In this document: piece after piece, positions 33,502-45,329 of the stretch
Numbering within the stretch: position 1 is the stretch's first letter
Layout of the letters: each line of letters starts with the position of its first letter
NCBI RefSeq assembly: GCF_004359215.1
Contig: NC_090610.1
Location: forward strand, 1,831,255-1,895,254
Origin: Bremia lactucae
Taxonomy: Eukaryota; Oomycota; Peronosporomycetes; Peronosporales; Peronosporaceae
DNA: 64,000 nt
Direction of reading: 5' to 3'
Program-made: the position numbers and the translations under genes
Notes under the pieces: generated by a model
What the model was told of the DNA's origin: nothing
What the model saw: only the letters and a program-made list of their open reading frames with translations
Database searches by the model: none

Positions 33502-34710
33502 TTAATAACTAAGTATTGCGCCTCGATTGGCGTATTGATTTAGACTTAAATGAACCAATCAATAGAGGTAATGTCTTATTGCATCAATCTTACGAGATTT
33601 GGTAATATTGGAATTATTCCAGTCGAATGAATAAAGATAATAATTTTGTACTTCATTTATTTTAAAGAGGAATAATAAACATTATGCCCTATGAAAAGAA
33701 ATAAGCAAAGAACTACAAATAGTTATATTTATTAATTATTCGACTCAATAGTCCAATATTACCAAATAAGGTAATATTGATGCAATAAGACATTAGCTCT
33801 ATCGATTGGTTGATTCAAGTCTTAATCAACCCGCCAATCCTTATAAGACACGATTGTGCGGTGCGCAAGGAGGCGCCATACTTAGTTAGATATGAATGTA
33901 ACGAGGTGTTCCGTTACATAAATAATTTTCCTGTAAGAGGAATAACAACTTTTATATCCTATAAGAGAGAAAAATAGAAAATAATACTAATGTAACGGCA
34001 CAGCCCGTTGCATCTTCCTTTGCGTGCAGCTGCTCTCACCGCTTTCCGACTGAAAAGTCACAACTACTATGCTACTATGGAGTCAAAGCGCTTAAATTTC
34101 TAAGCGCGAAACGAAATTTATTATGTATATAATATTTGCAGAATCGAAAAAAATTAAGTCATCCTTGTAGATCTTTTCAGGCTTTAAAAGCTTTAGATCC
34201 CGCAGAGGTGGAGCTCACCTTGTTAGGCATACGCAGATTGCGCTGACTAAGAGGAGCGCAGAACGAGTAATATTACTAGAGCGAGTCAAGTAGTCTCGGT
34301 CCCAACTATGAAGGTATACAATAAAGCAAAGCCTAAATTCACAATTGAATTAAAATGTAACGGAACACCTTTCGCTAGTACTGCTCCAGTCACGTACACG
34401 ACGTGCAGAGGAAGGTTTTATGTAGCTAAGAAGTCTTAGCTTCTAGAGGTCGATACTAAGGCTTTAGTATCGAGAAATTAAAAATGTATTAATATGTTAA
34501 GTTTCTACTTGACCAACTTCTATCTACTGACTTTAATACATTAATATTTAGCTATGTATAGCCTCCTTGCGCTCCGCCCAATCGTGGCTAGTAACGATTA
34601 CAAGTTGATTTTTACTCAAATAAACGAATAACAGAATTGTTGTCTTGTTGCTTCAATATTACTAATTCGGTAATATTGGAGGTATAAAGTAAGAAATACT
34701 AAATAATATT
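33502..34710. repeat. Cluster of A-type LTR fragments in both orientations
   Basis: At least four pieces are recognisable: 33502-33680 (-), 33680-33893 (+), 33900-34015 (+, with two TGTAACG starts) and 34357-34705 (-). They are recognised by AACCAATCAATAGAG or its complement, by GCGCCTCCTTGCGCACCGCAC-like words and by the palindrome AATATTACC...GGTAATATT. A 340-bp stretch at 34016-34356 has no recognised content. Confidence 0.65.
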
Positions 34711-34829
34711 TATAGGGAATGGTATAGGGACACCCCTCTTTTGGTATAGCCACACCGTCTGTTTGTTTTTAATCAGATAAAAACTAAAGGTTAAAAATGA
34801 CAACATATTTTTTTATTATTCCGCTATAT

Positions 34830-35460
34830 CGCAAACTTAACAATTATTCTTTTAAAGTCGTCGTTAGATCCCATTTTGGACTTTGGTACACCAACATACC
34901 CCCTAAATGACATTAGGAAATCGCAATAGCCACACACCTTAACTATCTACATGAGAGAAGTGTAATGCATCAGAAACCGTGTTTTTGTTTGGCGATGTTA
35001 GATGTACTGTTTTTAACAGGTAAGAAAAAGCCAAGAGCGCCCGCGTTTGATTGGCAAGTCATAAGAGGAGCGAAAAGAACGAGCAGCAAATCGTGCACGA
35101 GGAAGAAGTTGAGCTGGAAATAAGCGACAAGGTTCGGAGGTGTGCTCTTGCGCATGCATGTTAGTTAGTATTTGGCCCTCAAGCTAAGGATGAATTTAGT
35201 TTACTTTACTGATGCCAATTTTTGCGGAAGTGCATACTGACCTTTCAAATTGGCAAATCTTTGTGGTCTTTTTTGTACCCACCATGGACGAAAGCTAGCC
35301 ACAACTTCCTTATGTTTCAGGTTTGTTAGCTTTCGCTCGGAATTTCTTTGTTGAGAAAGTATCTTGCTATTAAACAAAGAAATTACACAATTATTGAGAA
35401 GTCTTTTTGCAGGCCTTTTGAACTACTAAAGCTGGGAGGCCTGCATAAAGGTTTCTCAAT
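34830..35460. repeat. Inverted copy of the 4.32-4.96 kb segment
   Basis: Reverse-complement match to 4323-4960 with few differences visible by eye. It directly precedes the right copy of the BED-like element, as in the left locus. Confidence 0.6.
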
Positions 35461-35629
35461 ATAACGGGACACCGTTACCGTTACATCAGGCCTCTCTAAT
35501 TTCGTGTTTAGTCATAACTTCCCGAAAATAAAGAATAGATCTGGAAGCTATCTGCCTTGTGCCTTTATTTGCATTGCAGCTTTCCATTTTGCCTACCGTG
35601 CCGCAAAGTAATGTAGATTTAGGGGATTA

Positions 35630-36490
35630 CTTTGCAAAAACAGAAGCAAGCGTCCGTCTGTAGCAATCGATTGACAGAACGCTCTGCCGTACAAGCATCA
35701 GTCATCGATGGCGACGCCGCGCGGCAATACGTTCCGTTCAACACACGAGGTCACTTACGCGCTGAAAATCTCAGGTCGCATCCGCGCACCAAAGCGGTTG
35801 TTTCGGTGTCCTGCCTGTTCTGTATTCATTTCGGTCGTGAAGACGACGGCGACCGCAGGCGCAAGCGTACCAGGGCGCACCAAGTTTTGGGTGACGGGCG
35901 CGTTCAAATCCGAGAACTACACGGCCCACAGGATGCAGAGCTATGTTGCGTACCGAGCCTTGTCGGCAACAGCCAAGCGCACTCTATTGAAGAAGCTCAA
36001 GTCAGAAGATGCTCTGTGCTTAGTAATCACAAAACAAGGCCATTGTCAATACCACTATCCTGGACATGTTCTTTGACCAGGACGATTTGGTCAAGACAAC
36101 TATAAAGCGTTAAGAACCTGTTCGAGGAGGCCGCAGAGGATAACGCTGGTGAGGACCTGTTCAACCGGATCAATATCCGCAAACCGCTGCAATTCAACCC
36201 GGCGGTCGGTTTCATCGCGCTATCGATGTCATTCGGCAAGTCGAAGGGGCTATATTTCGCGCCAAGGAGCGCACAGGAAACGCTTTGCCCGGATCGTTCA
36301 GCGACAGTGATGCATCCGACATCGCCTGCATCGTCATTGTACTTAACCTGAAGGTGATCAGCACGATCCTGAATCGATCGTCCACTTGGGCTTTTTCGAT
36401 CGCGAACACCATTTCGACGCACCACGGCATTTCGTACTTTATTCAACGCGTCCGATTCCACCTTAACGGCATCATCTACAATTTCCATTT
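35630..36490 (+). pseudogene. BED-finger-like oomycete element, right copy
   Basis: Plus-strand pieces include TPRGNTFRSTHEVTYALKIS, RAPKRLFRCP, SCLFCIHFGRE and KFWVTGAFKSENYTAHRMQ. Further on are SYVAYRALSATAKRTLLKKL and SEDALCLVITKQGHCQYHYP. The frame must change twice, so it is broken. It is the inverted counterpart of 3196-3850 and lies immediately left of the Gy4 5' LTR. A BED/C2H2 finger of transposase descent is plausible but not proven. Confidence 0.45.
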
Positions 36491-36530
36491 AGTCACATTT
36501 CAATATTACTTCCAACAATATGGCCCCGAG

Positions 36531-36969
36531 TGTAACGGGGTGCATCGTTACATAAAATTAACACTTTGTGGTTGTTAGTTAATATATTATCTAAAAGGTG
36601 AATAATATTGGAGAATATTACTTTACATGGTAATATTCTAAAAGCTTATCTATTGGTAGATATAGACCATTATATCGACTTTCTCCGCGGTCCAGTCAGC
36701 GCTGGACGCGCACAAAGAGATATACAAATAATACTTTAAGTACATGTTTCGTATTAGTTCATAACTAAGTTAGGATTAAGTAGATAGATGAGAAGAATTT
36801 GATTATATCAATACAGTTTTTAATTAACCCTCTTTAAAGCAAGTGTCCTAACGAGAGTCTTCCTCTGCACGTACTAGTGTTCGTGAAGTGACGTGAGGCA
36901 CCACTCGCACTGAGGCAGTGCGAAGTGGACTTGTACTGAAGCAGTACAATTCGGCAGTGCCCCGTTACA
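36531..36969 (+). repeat. Gy4 5' LTR (B type)
   Basis: 439 bp, from TGTAACGGGG to CCCCGTTACA. It contains the hairpin GAATATTAC...GTAATATTC (36613-36638) and the word CTTCCTCTGCACGTACTAGT. It recurs at 32763-33196 (-) and 58366-58810 (+). The initiator-Met primer-binding site TGGTAGCA follows at 36972-36979. Confidence 0.9.
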
Positions 36970-37019
36970 CCTGGTAGCATTTTGCAGTCCGTCCAAGGAC
37001 GACAGTTCCATCATCTAAC

Positions 37020-38130
37020 ATGGAAATGTTAAATGATAATGGAAATACGCATCACGTTTCGCGAAATAACTACTCCTTTCTAAGTGACATAAAAAGAAGT
37101 GCGGTCAAACGGATGAGTTCGACCGTAGGATACGATGCCATCTTGGCCATGCTGTCCGGTTTGGACAGAGATGCCATCGTCAAGTTCATTCAAAATAAAC
37201 TTGACAATGCGAAGGAGAAGGTAGCCTTGCTTTATCAGAAAGGCTCTCAAACAGGCAGAACTGTTGAAATTACAGCAGGTACAGACCCCTATACCTGGGA
37301 TGACGCACACGCTTCGTCCGGAAACCTTAAGATTGACATCTCTAAGTATAGGAGAGTCGAAGAAGACTCCCTCTTAAGGTGGTTTGTCGAGTTGGACGAT
37401 GCCGTAAGGGCTCGTCACTTGGTCGACGAGCAAATGCAAGTCGCATTTGCTCAGTTAATTTGGCAGGTCGTGCCAAAACTTGGGCGCTAGGCCTTAAGTT
37501 GCGCGACCCATATGTCTTTGAGTCGCTAGAGGCTTTTAAAGCCCGGCTCAAACAGACGTTTGAACTGCCGAGGGCTGAGTTCAGAGCTCGATCAGAGCTT
37601 CTAAAACTATAGCAAGGCAAGCGTGATGTTCACGCTTATGCCCAGAAAATACGACTCTTAGCGAGTTGTATCACAACAACCCAGTTCATGAACACACGCT
37701 GATTACGGTGTTCATGCAAGGTCTTACGAATGGTCCCGTAAAGATCCACCTGTTCCGTTTGGAACTGAACACGCTTGAAGAAGCAATACCCGTTGCGGGA
37801 CAGGAAGACTTTAGCTTGAGACAGGCTCAAACTAGTTCGTCATCATATCGTCCTCCAAGACGACACGTACTGGATAGGCCAGATCCTATGGACCTCTCTT
37901 ATGTCGAAAGCGAGAAACCTCGCTTTTCGAACAACAAGCGATTGCAGAAATGCAATTGCTGTCAAGAATTAGGACACTACGCTCATGAGTGCAGTGCCCC
38001 ACGCCCAGTACCGAGAGGTACTGAACGTAATTATGGACCGAATGCCAAAAAGGGCAACAGTCGCGGGTCCGACGTTGTTGCGAAACCGCAGCAGCGAGGC
38101 GGACCGCCAAAAAACGGTCGGAGTCAGTAG
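37020..38130 (+). pseudogene. Gy4 gag with zinc knuckle
   Basis: The first frame (37020-37490) starts MEMLNDNGNTHHVSRNN and holds LSGLDRDAIVKFIQNKLDNA. After a frameshift, capsid-type sequence follows (AGRAKTWALGLKLRDPYVFE, LEAFKARLKQTFELPRAEFR), then a further frame to 38130 with the CCHC knuckle CNCCQELGHYAHEC and a basic tail. The start follows the primer-binding site by about 40 bp, a normal leader. Two frame breaks and one in-frame stop after LLKL mean it cannot make a full Gag. Confidence 0.88.
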
Positions 38131-38149
38131 GGGCGCAACGCCCTAATAA

Positions 38150-38470
38150 TCCAGCAACCTCAAGAGAATTTGCAATCTCTTGACGAAAGTTGCTCCAGAC
38201 ACACAATCATTCTGTGTCTCTGTACCTAGTGATGAGGTATCCCTCATCACCTTGAGATTAAAAGTAACAATGATTTCTCACTCAGAACCCTAATGGACTG
38301 TGGAGCGTCGAATAACTTTTTTCGTCGACGGTCGCTAGAGGGTCGTAGACTCAAATATGTTGAGCGCGACATCCCTCCAACGAGGATGATGGTGCGTCTA
38401 GCGACAGGCGCATCGATAACAGTAATGAAACGCGTAGTGAAATTTCTACACGTTAAGAGATTTACAGTAT
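38150..38470 (+). pseudogene. Gy4 retropepsin region
   Basis: The frame includes LMDCGASNNFFRRRSLEGRR and VRLATGASITVMKRVV. The active-site triad is D-C-G instead of the usual D-T/S-G, followed by the expected hydrophobic flap-side sequence. It is the most intact protease among the gypsy copies here. Confidence 0.75.
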
Positions 38471-38479
38471 GATGATGAT

Positions 38480-41400
38480 TTCATCGTACTGGATTTGGAT
38501 GACAAATTTGATGTCATCCTGGGTTTACCTTGGCTCAGAAAATATGAGCCAAGGATCAGCTGGCAGCATCGATCCGTGCAGATGCCTGCCACTTGTTCAT
38601 CAGATGGCCATCTGATGAACGTCTTGGAGCGTTCACAAGCGTGTGTATGTACTACGAGTGAGTGCGATGGCCTCACATGTGGTACGGTCGTTAGTACGAC
38701 TGCACAAGATCACAGTGTGAATACCAATCACCCTGTGGAGTCAGCTGCCGGCGGCTGTGCGAGTGCACAGGCAGCGCCGAAGGTCCACCACTCGAATAAG
38801 TCGAGTGGATTGAGACATGAATGTACGCCTAGCGGGCGACATTCAAGGAAGATACCGGTTGTCCAAAANNNNNGGTTCTCAGCAGCTCATCGATGGACGA
38901 AAGTGTCCTCGATGTGAAGACTCGGATTGAGAGATATACTACTAAATCCTGGAAACCACTTAAGACAAATCCTTTATATAAGGATTTGATTGAATTCAGG
39001 GATGTATTCCTTGAAACAGTTCCATGCGAGTTGCCTAAGGATAAAGGCACTCGACATGAGATCGAGCTCAAACCGGGCTCGAAATACTGTGTCATGAAGC
39101 AGTGGCCACTGCCTCGTGAACAAGTACTTGCGATCGATAAATTCTTTATCGATCGAGCGGGTCATGTGAGGGAGTCAACCTCCCAACATAGCTCTCCGAC
39201 CTTCTGTGTACGAAAGGCCACAGGAGGGTGGCGGATAGTGCACGCATTCAATAAACTGAATGCTGCAACGGTACCGGCTCAAATGCCGATACCTAGAAAA
39301 GGCGTAATCATAGATGGTATATTTAAGAGTACCATCTTTTTGTCTATGGATCTGATAGATAAATTTTATCAGATCCTTATGCGTGAACGGGACATTTCGT
39401 ACACAGCAGTAAGCACTCCCAGTGGGATGCTCTGGGAATGGCTAGTAATGTCACAGGGGCTTAGTAACGCCCCTGCAACATTCAACAGATGCGTAACGAA
39501 TCTGTTAAGATCGGTGCGAGAATTCGCACCGAGTTATTTTGACGATGTATTCGTCGATAGCCGGGCCATGGACGGTAAGACGGACGTGGAAGTTCATAAA
39601 ACTCACGTTCGTCAGGTTCTTACACTTATGCGAAAACATAAGTTGTATGCAAATCTCAAGAAGTGTATATTCACTGCAAGCGAAATACCACTTCTTGGGT
39701 GCATCGTCGGTAAACACGGCGTGCGCCCTGATCCCGAAAAGATCAAGGCAATTACCGACTGGCCAGTTCCAGTCGATCTCAAGGGACTTAGAAAGCTCCT
39801 TGGATTAGCGGCGTACTTGCACAAGTACTCCCGCAATTACGCCGAGATGACAGTTCATCTCTCTCGTCTCTTGTAAAAAGACGAGAATTGGTTATAGAAC
39901 GCTGATTTTCAGCGCTCCTTTGAAGGTATCAAGCAAAGCTTTTGCAATCGCCCATATTGACAATTGCAGATCATGACAGACCATTATATGTGGTCTGTGA
40001 CGCCAGCGATTTCGCAATCGGCTGTGCGTTAATGTAATACGATACAGATGGCGCGGAGCGCTTCGTCTGTTACCAATCGCGTCAGCTGCAACCAGCTGAA
40101 CGCAGTTACCCAGTGCATGACAAAGAACTCATTGCCATGAAATATACACTGGCTCAGTTTAGGGTCTATCTCCTCGGAGACAGACCGTTCATCGTATATA
40201 CGGACCATGCGTCACTACGCACGGCCGTAAATAGCCCACACCTCTCGCAAAGAATGGCGAGGTGGCTATCCTTCTTCGCGGAGTATAACTTCTCCGTCGA
40301 ATATAAACCAGGACGACTTAATGTCGTCGCTGATGCGTTATCACGCCGACCGACCCGAGCTCGAGCCGTGCATCCCAACAGTAAAAACAAATCCACTGTT
40401 GCAACACTCATTTCAAGTGTTCCGTCATCAGCCTTGTTTAATGACATAAAGAAAGCCTACGCAGAAGATAAAGACCTTCTGCGTTTAATGGATCATATGA
40501 TGAATCCATCCGATAATTTTTTTAAAGATGAACCGGCTTTATATCGATCATCATCCGATCGGTACACAACACGCAACCGCTTTTTATTTTACACAGCCGT
40601 TGCCGGCGACACTCCACGTGTCGTCGTCCCAACTCACAATGATTTGCGCTTGCGCATCATGTATGAGTGTCACGATGCACCAACAAGTGGGCATCGTGGA
40701 CCTGAGAAAACTTATCTCACAGTAAGTCGCGACTTTCACTGGCCTCGCCAGTATCAGCTCGTGCGCAAGTACATTCGTGCTTGCGAGGTATGTCAACAGG
40801 TGAAGCCTAGCCCTTCACCCCGTGCACCTCTCCAACCTCTACCACTTCCGGCAGAATGTTGGCAGTCCGTATCTATGGCCTTCGTCTTTGGATTCCCCGG
40901 AGACGATTACAAAAATAAGGAATCCTAAAATCCTTGTTTTTGTAGACAGATTCAGCAAGATGGTACATCTTGTTGCGGTACCAGAGTCGATCACGGCTCC
41001 GGGCTGTGCCCGTGGCTTTATCGACACGGTATTCAAACTCCACGGGTTACCCCGTGAACTGGTCTCGGATAGAGATCCACGGTTTACGGTGGAGATTTGG
41101 CAATCAGTGCTCCGATCTCTCGGAACACGGCTGACTATGTCAACTTCTGATCATCCAGAGACATATGGTCAAACGGAACGCGTAAATCGCGTCCTCGAAG
41201 AGATACTTCGAGGTTACGTTCAATCGTATCTGAATTGGAGCGAGTTTTTACCGATGATCGAATTTGCCATCAACAATCAGTGCATGCGTCTACAACGCAC
41301 ACACCGTTCTTCGTAAATGGCTTACGCCATCCACGCATACCCACCCAATTAGAAGGATCCTCTAGTTTGGGGGGTGGACTCGTACGAGCAAATCCATTAC

Positions 41401-41820
41401 TGGCTCATGCTCATCACGCGTCGAATTTACCAACGACGCGAATGATGTCGAAGTCGAAGTAACCGACATCGAAAATGAGAAAAATCTCATGGCAGTGCGC
41501 ACAAAGGGCACTTAAAAAGACAAAACAAATGAGTTAACAGAGGAATTTCTGCTAGCTCGAAAATCAGTAGTCCGTTTCGTACAGGATTTCATTGCTTACG
41601 CCGTGGACTGTCAGAAACGGAACGCAGACAAACATGGAAGAGCTCATTTAAAATTAAGGACCTCGTACTACTCTCTACGGTAAACTTACCTAAGCGTGTA
41701 GTCACTAATGTGGGTAGCAGTAAACTACTACCCAACTTCATTGGGTCTTTCCGTGTCCTGCATCGCAAAGGCAGTGCGTACACAATAGAATTACCAGACT
41801 CTGGGGACGCCCAATTCTAC
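38480..41820 (+). pseudogene. Gy4 pol: RT, RNase H, integrase
   Basis: The RT frame at 38893-39876 is open for 327 codons with [40 protein letters not shown] and an intact catalytic YFDD in APSYFDDVFVDSRAMDGKTD. A stop at 39874 splits off RNase H (VVCDASDFAIGCAL, then 40113-40928 with YTDHASLRTAVNSPHLSQRM and VADALSRRP). Integrase has the H-H-C-C finger ending CEVCQQVKPS and the core (VFVDRFSKMVHLVAVPESI, STSDHPETYGQTERVNRVLE). The C-terminal domain at 41590-41810 then switches into Gy5. Five N lie at 38869-38873. It is the best preserved copy but not functional. Confidence 0.93.
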
Positions 41821-43960
41821 GTCAACTTGCAAAAGTGCGTCATAGGGGTCCCCGAGATACCTGTGCTGAGCTGCATCGTAGGTACACATGGTGTACTAGC
41901 CGACCCAGACAAGGTATAATCTGTAAAGGAATGGCCAATCCCACGATACGAGAAGGATCTATGCTAATACCGAGGGCTCGCTTATTACTTGCATAACTAC
42001 AGCAAGAATTATGCAGAGCGTGCCAAAACCTTGTCTGACCTTCTCGAAAAGGATATACAATGGGTTTGGTCAAAGGAACAAGTAGATGCGTTCACATCAG
42101 TGAAGCAATCTCTTGTAGAGGCACTGGTGTTGGCATTGGCAGACATGGATAAGCTTTTAAGCGTCGTCTGCGATGCAAGCAATTTTGCAATCGGCAGCGC
42201 GCTCATGTCGAAGGAAGATGACGATGTTGACCATGTCATCTCTTCATCAGCCATGAAGGTCTACCACGTGGCGAGCTCGTTGGCCTCCAAAATAAAAGAA
42301 TGCTACAGTCAGGACGAACATTTTCGCCTGCTGTTAGATCCATTCGTTGGACGAAATCCTCCTTCTGTCGCATCTGAAGGCTAAGCTTAGTCGTTTTAGC
42401 TACAGCGATGGCCTGTTATGGCATCAGCTGACATTGCGATCTCTTTTGAATCTATGGCCCTCATGGCACAGACCCCAAGCTGGAAATACTTCACGAGCTC
42501 CACGATGCACCATCGAGTAGGCATCTGGGCCGTGAAAAGACATTCTTACGAGTCTTAGAGGAGTTTTGGTGGCCACACCTATATCGATGGGTGGACAACC
42601 ATATTCGCTCCTGCGAACAGTGTCAGCGCATAAAGCCTGCACCGTCCAGCAGTGCGCCACTGAAGCGGCTGCCGATTCAAACGAATTGTTGAAAGTCGGT
42701 CAGTCTGGAGTTCATGTTTGGCATGCGCCTGACCACAAGGGTCGGACGGGCTCGTCGTCTTTGTAGATAGACTGAGCAAATGCTGCATTTGGCACCATGT
42801 CGCACCACGATCTCAGGCAAGGAGACAGCCGTGTTGCTCCTAGATCACGTGTATCGACTACGCGGGATGCCCGAGTCCATATTAATGAACCGGAACCACG
42901 TCTTACGTCTAATTGTTGGCGTCATGTGTTTGGGCTTCTACCACATGTCCACAGTTGATCATCCCCAGACCGATGGCCATACGGAACCTGCCAATCGGGT
43001 CGTGGCGAATGTATTGCGCACGGTAGCGACTCCGAAAGAATGGTGCAATCGATTGCCCTTCGTGGATTTTTTTTGCTATTAATAGAACATTGTCCACGCC
43101 ATTACGGGTGAGATATTGTTTTATGTAAACGGACTGCGCCATCCTCGAACGCCAGTCTCGTGTTCGCGCAGCCCTAGTCTTAGTGGGGGGGGGCCCCCAG
43201 CTACGCACGGTGCGGAAGAGGAACACAGTTTCGTCAATATGACGATGACCGGCGAGGGTATCATCTCAACGACAGAAACTTGCTCTAGTGACCCCTGCCG
43301 GTTTGAAAGTGGTCAATATGGAGTCACGGCAAGAAATGCCTGTGCTCCTAAACAATAATGATGTTAGTTATAGACAACTACGTCCTATGACCGACCTCAT
43401 GGCGGTGTCATAGGCGAGCTTGATGCTAAAAGCGTGAGCGAGGCTCAACGCTTTGTGAACGAGCGATTAGCCATCACACGAAAATTCCTTGAGTCGATGG
43501 CAAGCGCACAGGATAAGCAAAAACAATATGCAGACCAAAATGGTCGCAAAAGCAATGAACGCTTTAAAGTGGGAGAAAAAGAAGTATTAAGTACTGCTTT
43601 CATACCTAAAAATGCAGTTTCTATACTACCTGGAGGTACAACGAAATTATTGCCGCTTTAATCGGGCCGTTTATGGTGGTCGAAGAGGTTGGAGACCTAT
43701 ATTATAGGCTTACCCTTCCCCCCACGCATTCCGTATTTTACGTGGGTCGTCTGAAACGGTATGTTGATCCAGAAGAGACCACATACTCCCATTCGTCTAA
43801 GGAGACCGATGGTGACGCCGACTGTGAGTGTCGATCTTGTGAGGAAGACGGGGAAGGTGAAAAAATTCCAGCCGAATGACTCCTCCGACCACGATACGGA
43901 CTTGGAGAGCAAGTAATATTACGCGCGTAACGCGGATTTCTCAGTATTAACTTTTTTAAA
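41821..43960 (+). pseudogene. Gy5: 5'-truncated gypsy pol (C type)
   Basis: It begins abruptly in the RT thumb (VPEIPVLSCIVGTHGVLADP), followed by RNase H (LLSVVCDASNFAIGSALMSK) and a degenerate integrase (42400-43080, DHPQTDGHTEPANRV). The C-terminal SH3-like part lies at 43434-43880 (FKVGEKEVLSTAF, TLPPTHSVFYVGRLKRYVDP). It is fused in frame register to the integrase C-terminus of Gy4 at the word TCTACGTC. Gy7 (-) begins at the same RT position. Several stops interrupt it. Confidence 0.85.
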
Positions 43961-44199
43961 AGGTTCAAACGAAGTTTCAGCCGTTCGAAATCCTGACAAT
44001 TCTTCAAGCGAACATCGTGGAGATCCAAAGTCAGTCGCGAGACTTGACTTTCGAGATTCCCTATTCGTCAATCAGCAGCACTCAGCACCTGCGACTAAAC
44101 GGATGCGGGATAGAATGCCGCGAGTAGGTAGGCGAAATCGCCGCTCCTATCGGGCGCCACCAGCACTGATGGATGCTGCCGGGAACCAACGCTTCCTTG

Positions 44200-45326
44200 T
44201 TAAAAGGTTGGTTGCCATCCGCTCCGTGCAGCAGAAACATTAAATGTTCGTCCAGTGGAGAGAATGCCCAAGGAGTTTTGACTCTTGGGAACCGGTCGAC
44301 GCACTGCGCGTCGACGTACCGATCCTGGTGATAGAAAAAGGGGCACCAGTTGTCGCTCCGCTAGTTCCATAGGACTAGCAGGAGCGGTGTGATGAGTAGA
44401 AACAGGGGGTAAAGTACCACTCATGATTTCTTTTACGCAAGCGAGCGAAGTTAATTTCCTGCGACCATTGTTTCGTCACATCGGAATGTTTCTGAAAGCC
44501 GCACAGGAATTCCACTTCGTATTGGTCGGTTAATTCATTTGAATCCAACACCACCGGGATCGGGTAAACACGACCAAGTGATTTCCCCTGAGCCTTCCAC
44601 GAACTTAGATTGCTTAATTATCATGTGCATCTAGAGTAGCGCGCTCTAGCAGCGAAGCACTCGTTCCATCCGAACGAGTGTGGAGGTGGCATTGGTGGCA
44701 TGCCATCAGTCACTTAGCCGCTTTCAATACGACTGGCTTGTGACGCCGACTGGACACGTTCAAAGCTGTCCGTGAAGCTTTACGCTTAGGCTCTTCTGTG
44801 TCATACCCATTGTGAATGTTGGTCTTAACGACAGGTGTTGTGGTTCTACCCAACTGAGAAGCAGCTGCGCCTTTCTGAGCAGCACTCTCATGAATGGTCG
44901 CTGCGCTAGCTAGCGCAGACGACGAAACAGTTGCTTTGTTCACGTAAGCAAGTTGGCCTACGCAACGTTGACGTCTCCATGTTAGGAGCAATGGGTGAAG
45001 CTTGATTGGGCAATAAAGCGCCATGGTCCTTCTCATTAGCTCGCTATATTCTCATCACTATTATGTGGTGATGGCAGCGGTGTCGACGCATTATTGTCAA
45101 CAATGAGCGACGGATCTACATCCTCACTGTGAAAGTGGGATGGATCTGTAAGTCCAGTTAGCGCGACAGCAGCAGTAGCTGTCGGCATTGTAACTGCGGC
45201 GCTGAGCGACGGCGGCGTGCTAACGCGGCGCATACGCTTCGTGCATGTTTTTGAGGGCGTCTTTGCAGACGACCCATCATCTTTGCCTCTCTTAGGTGGT
45301 ACAGCTGGCGCCGTGTGAGTGTACAC
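44200..45326 (-). pseudogene. Gy5 antisense ORF (aORF)
   Basis: Opposite to pol, the minus strand from 45326 reads PAVPPKRGKDDGSSAKTPSK, VSTPPSLSAAVTMPTATAAV, then GLTDPSHFHSEDVDPSLIV and NASTPLPSPHNSDEN. After a frame change it continues with SSALASAATIHESAAQKGAA to 44710. It is low-complexity, Ser/Thr/Ala/Pro-rich and basic at the start. The same protein is seen at 59.5-60.03 kb (Gy7) and 1708-1886. Conservation of wording across three loci argues that it once coded. No domain is recognised. Confidence 0.6.
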
Positions 45327-45329
45327 AGG

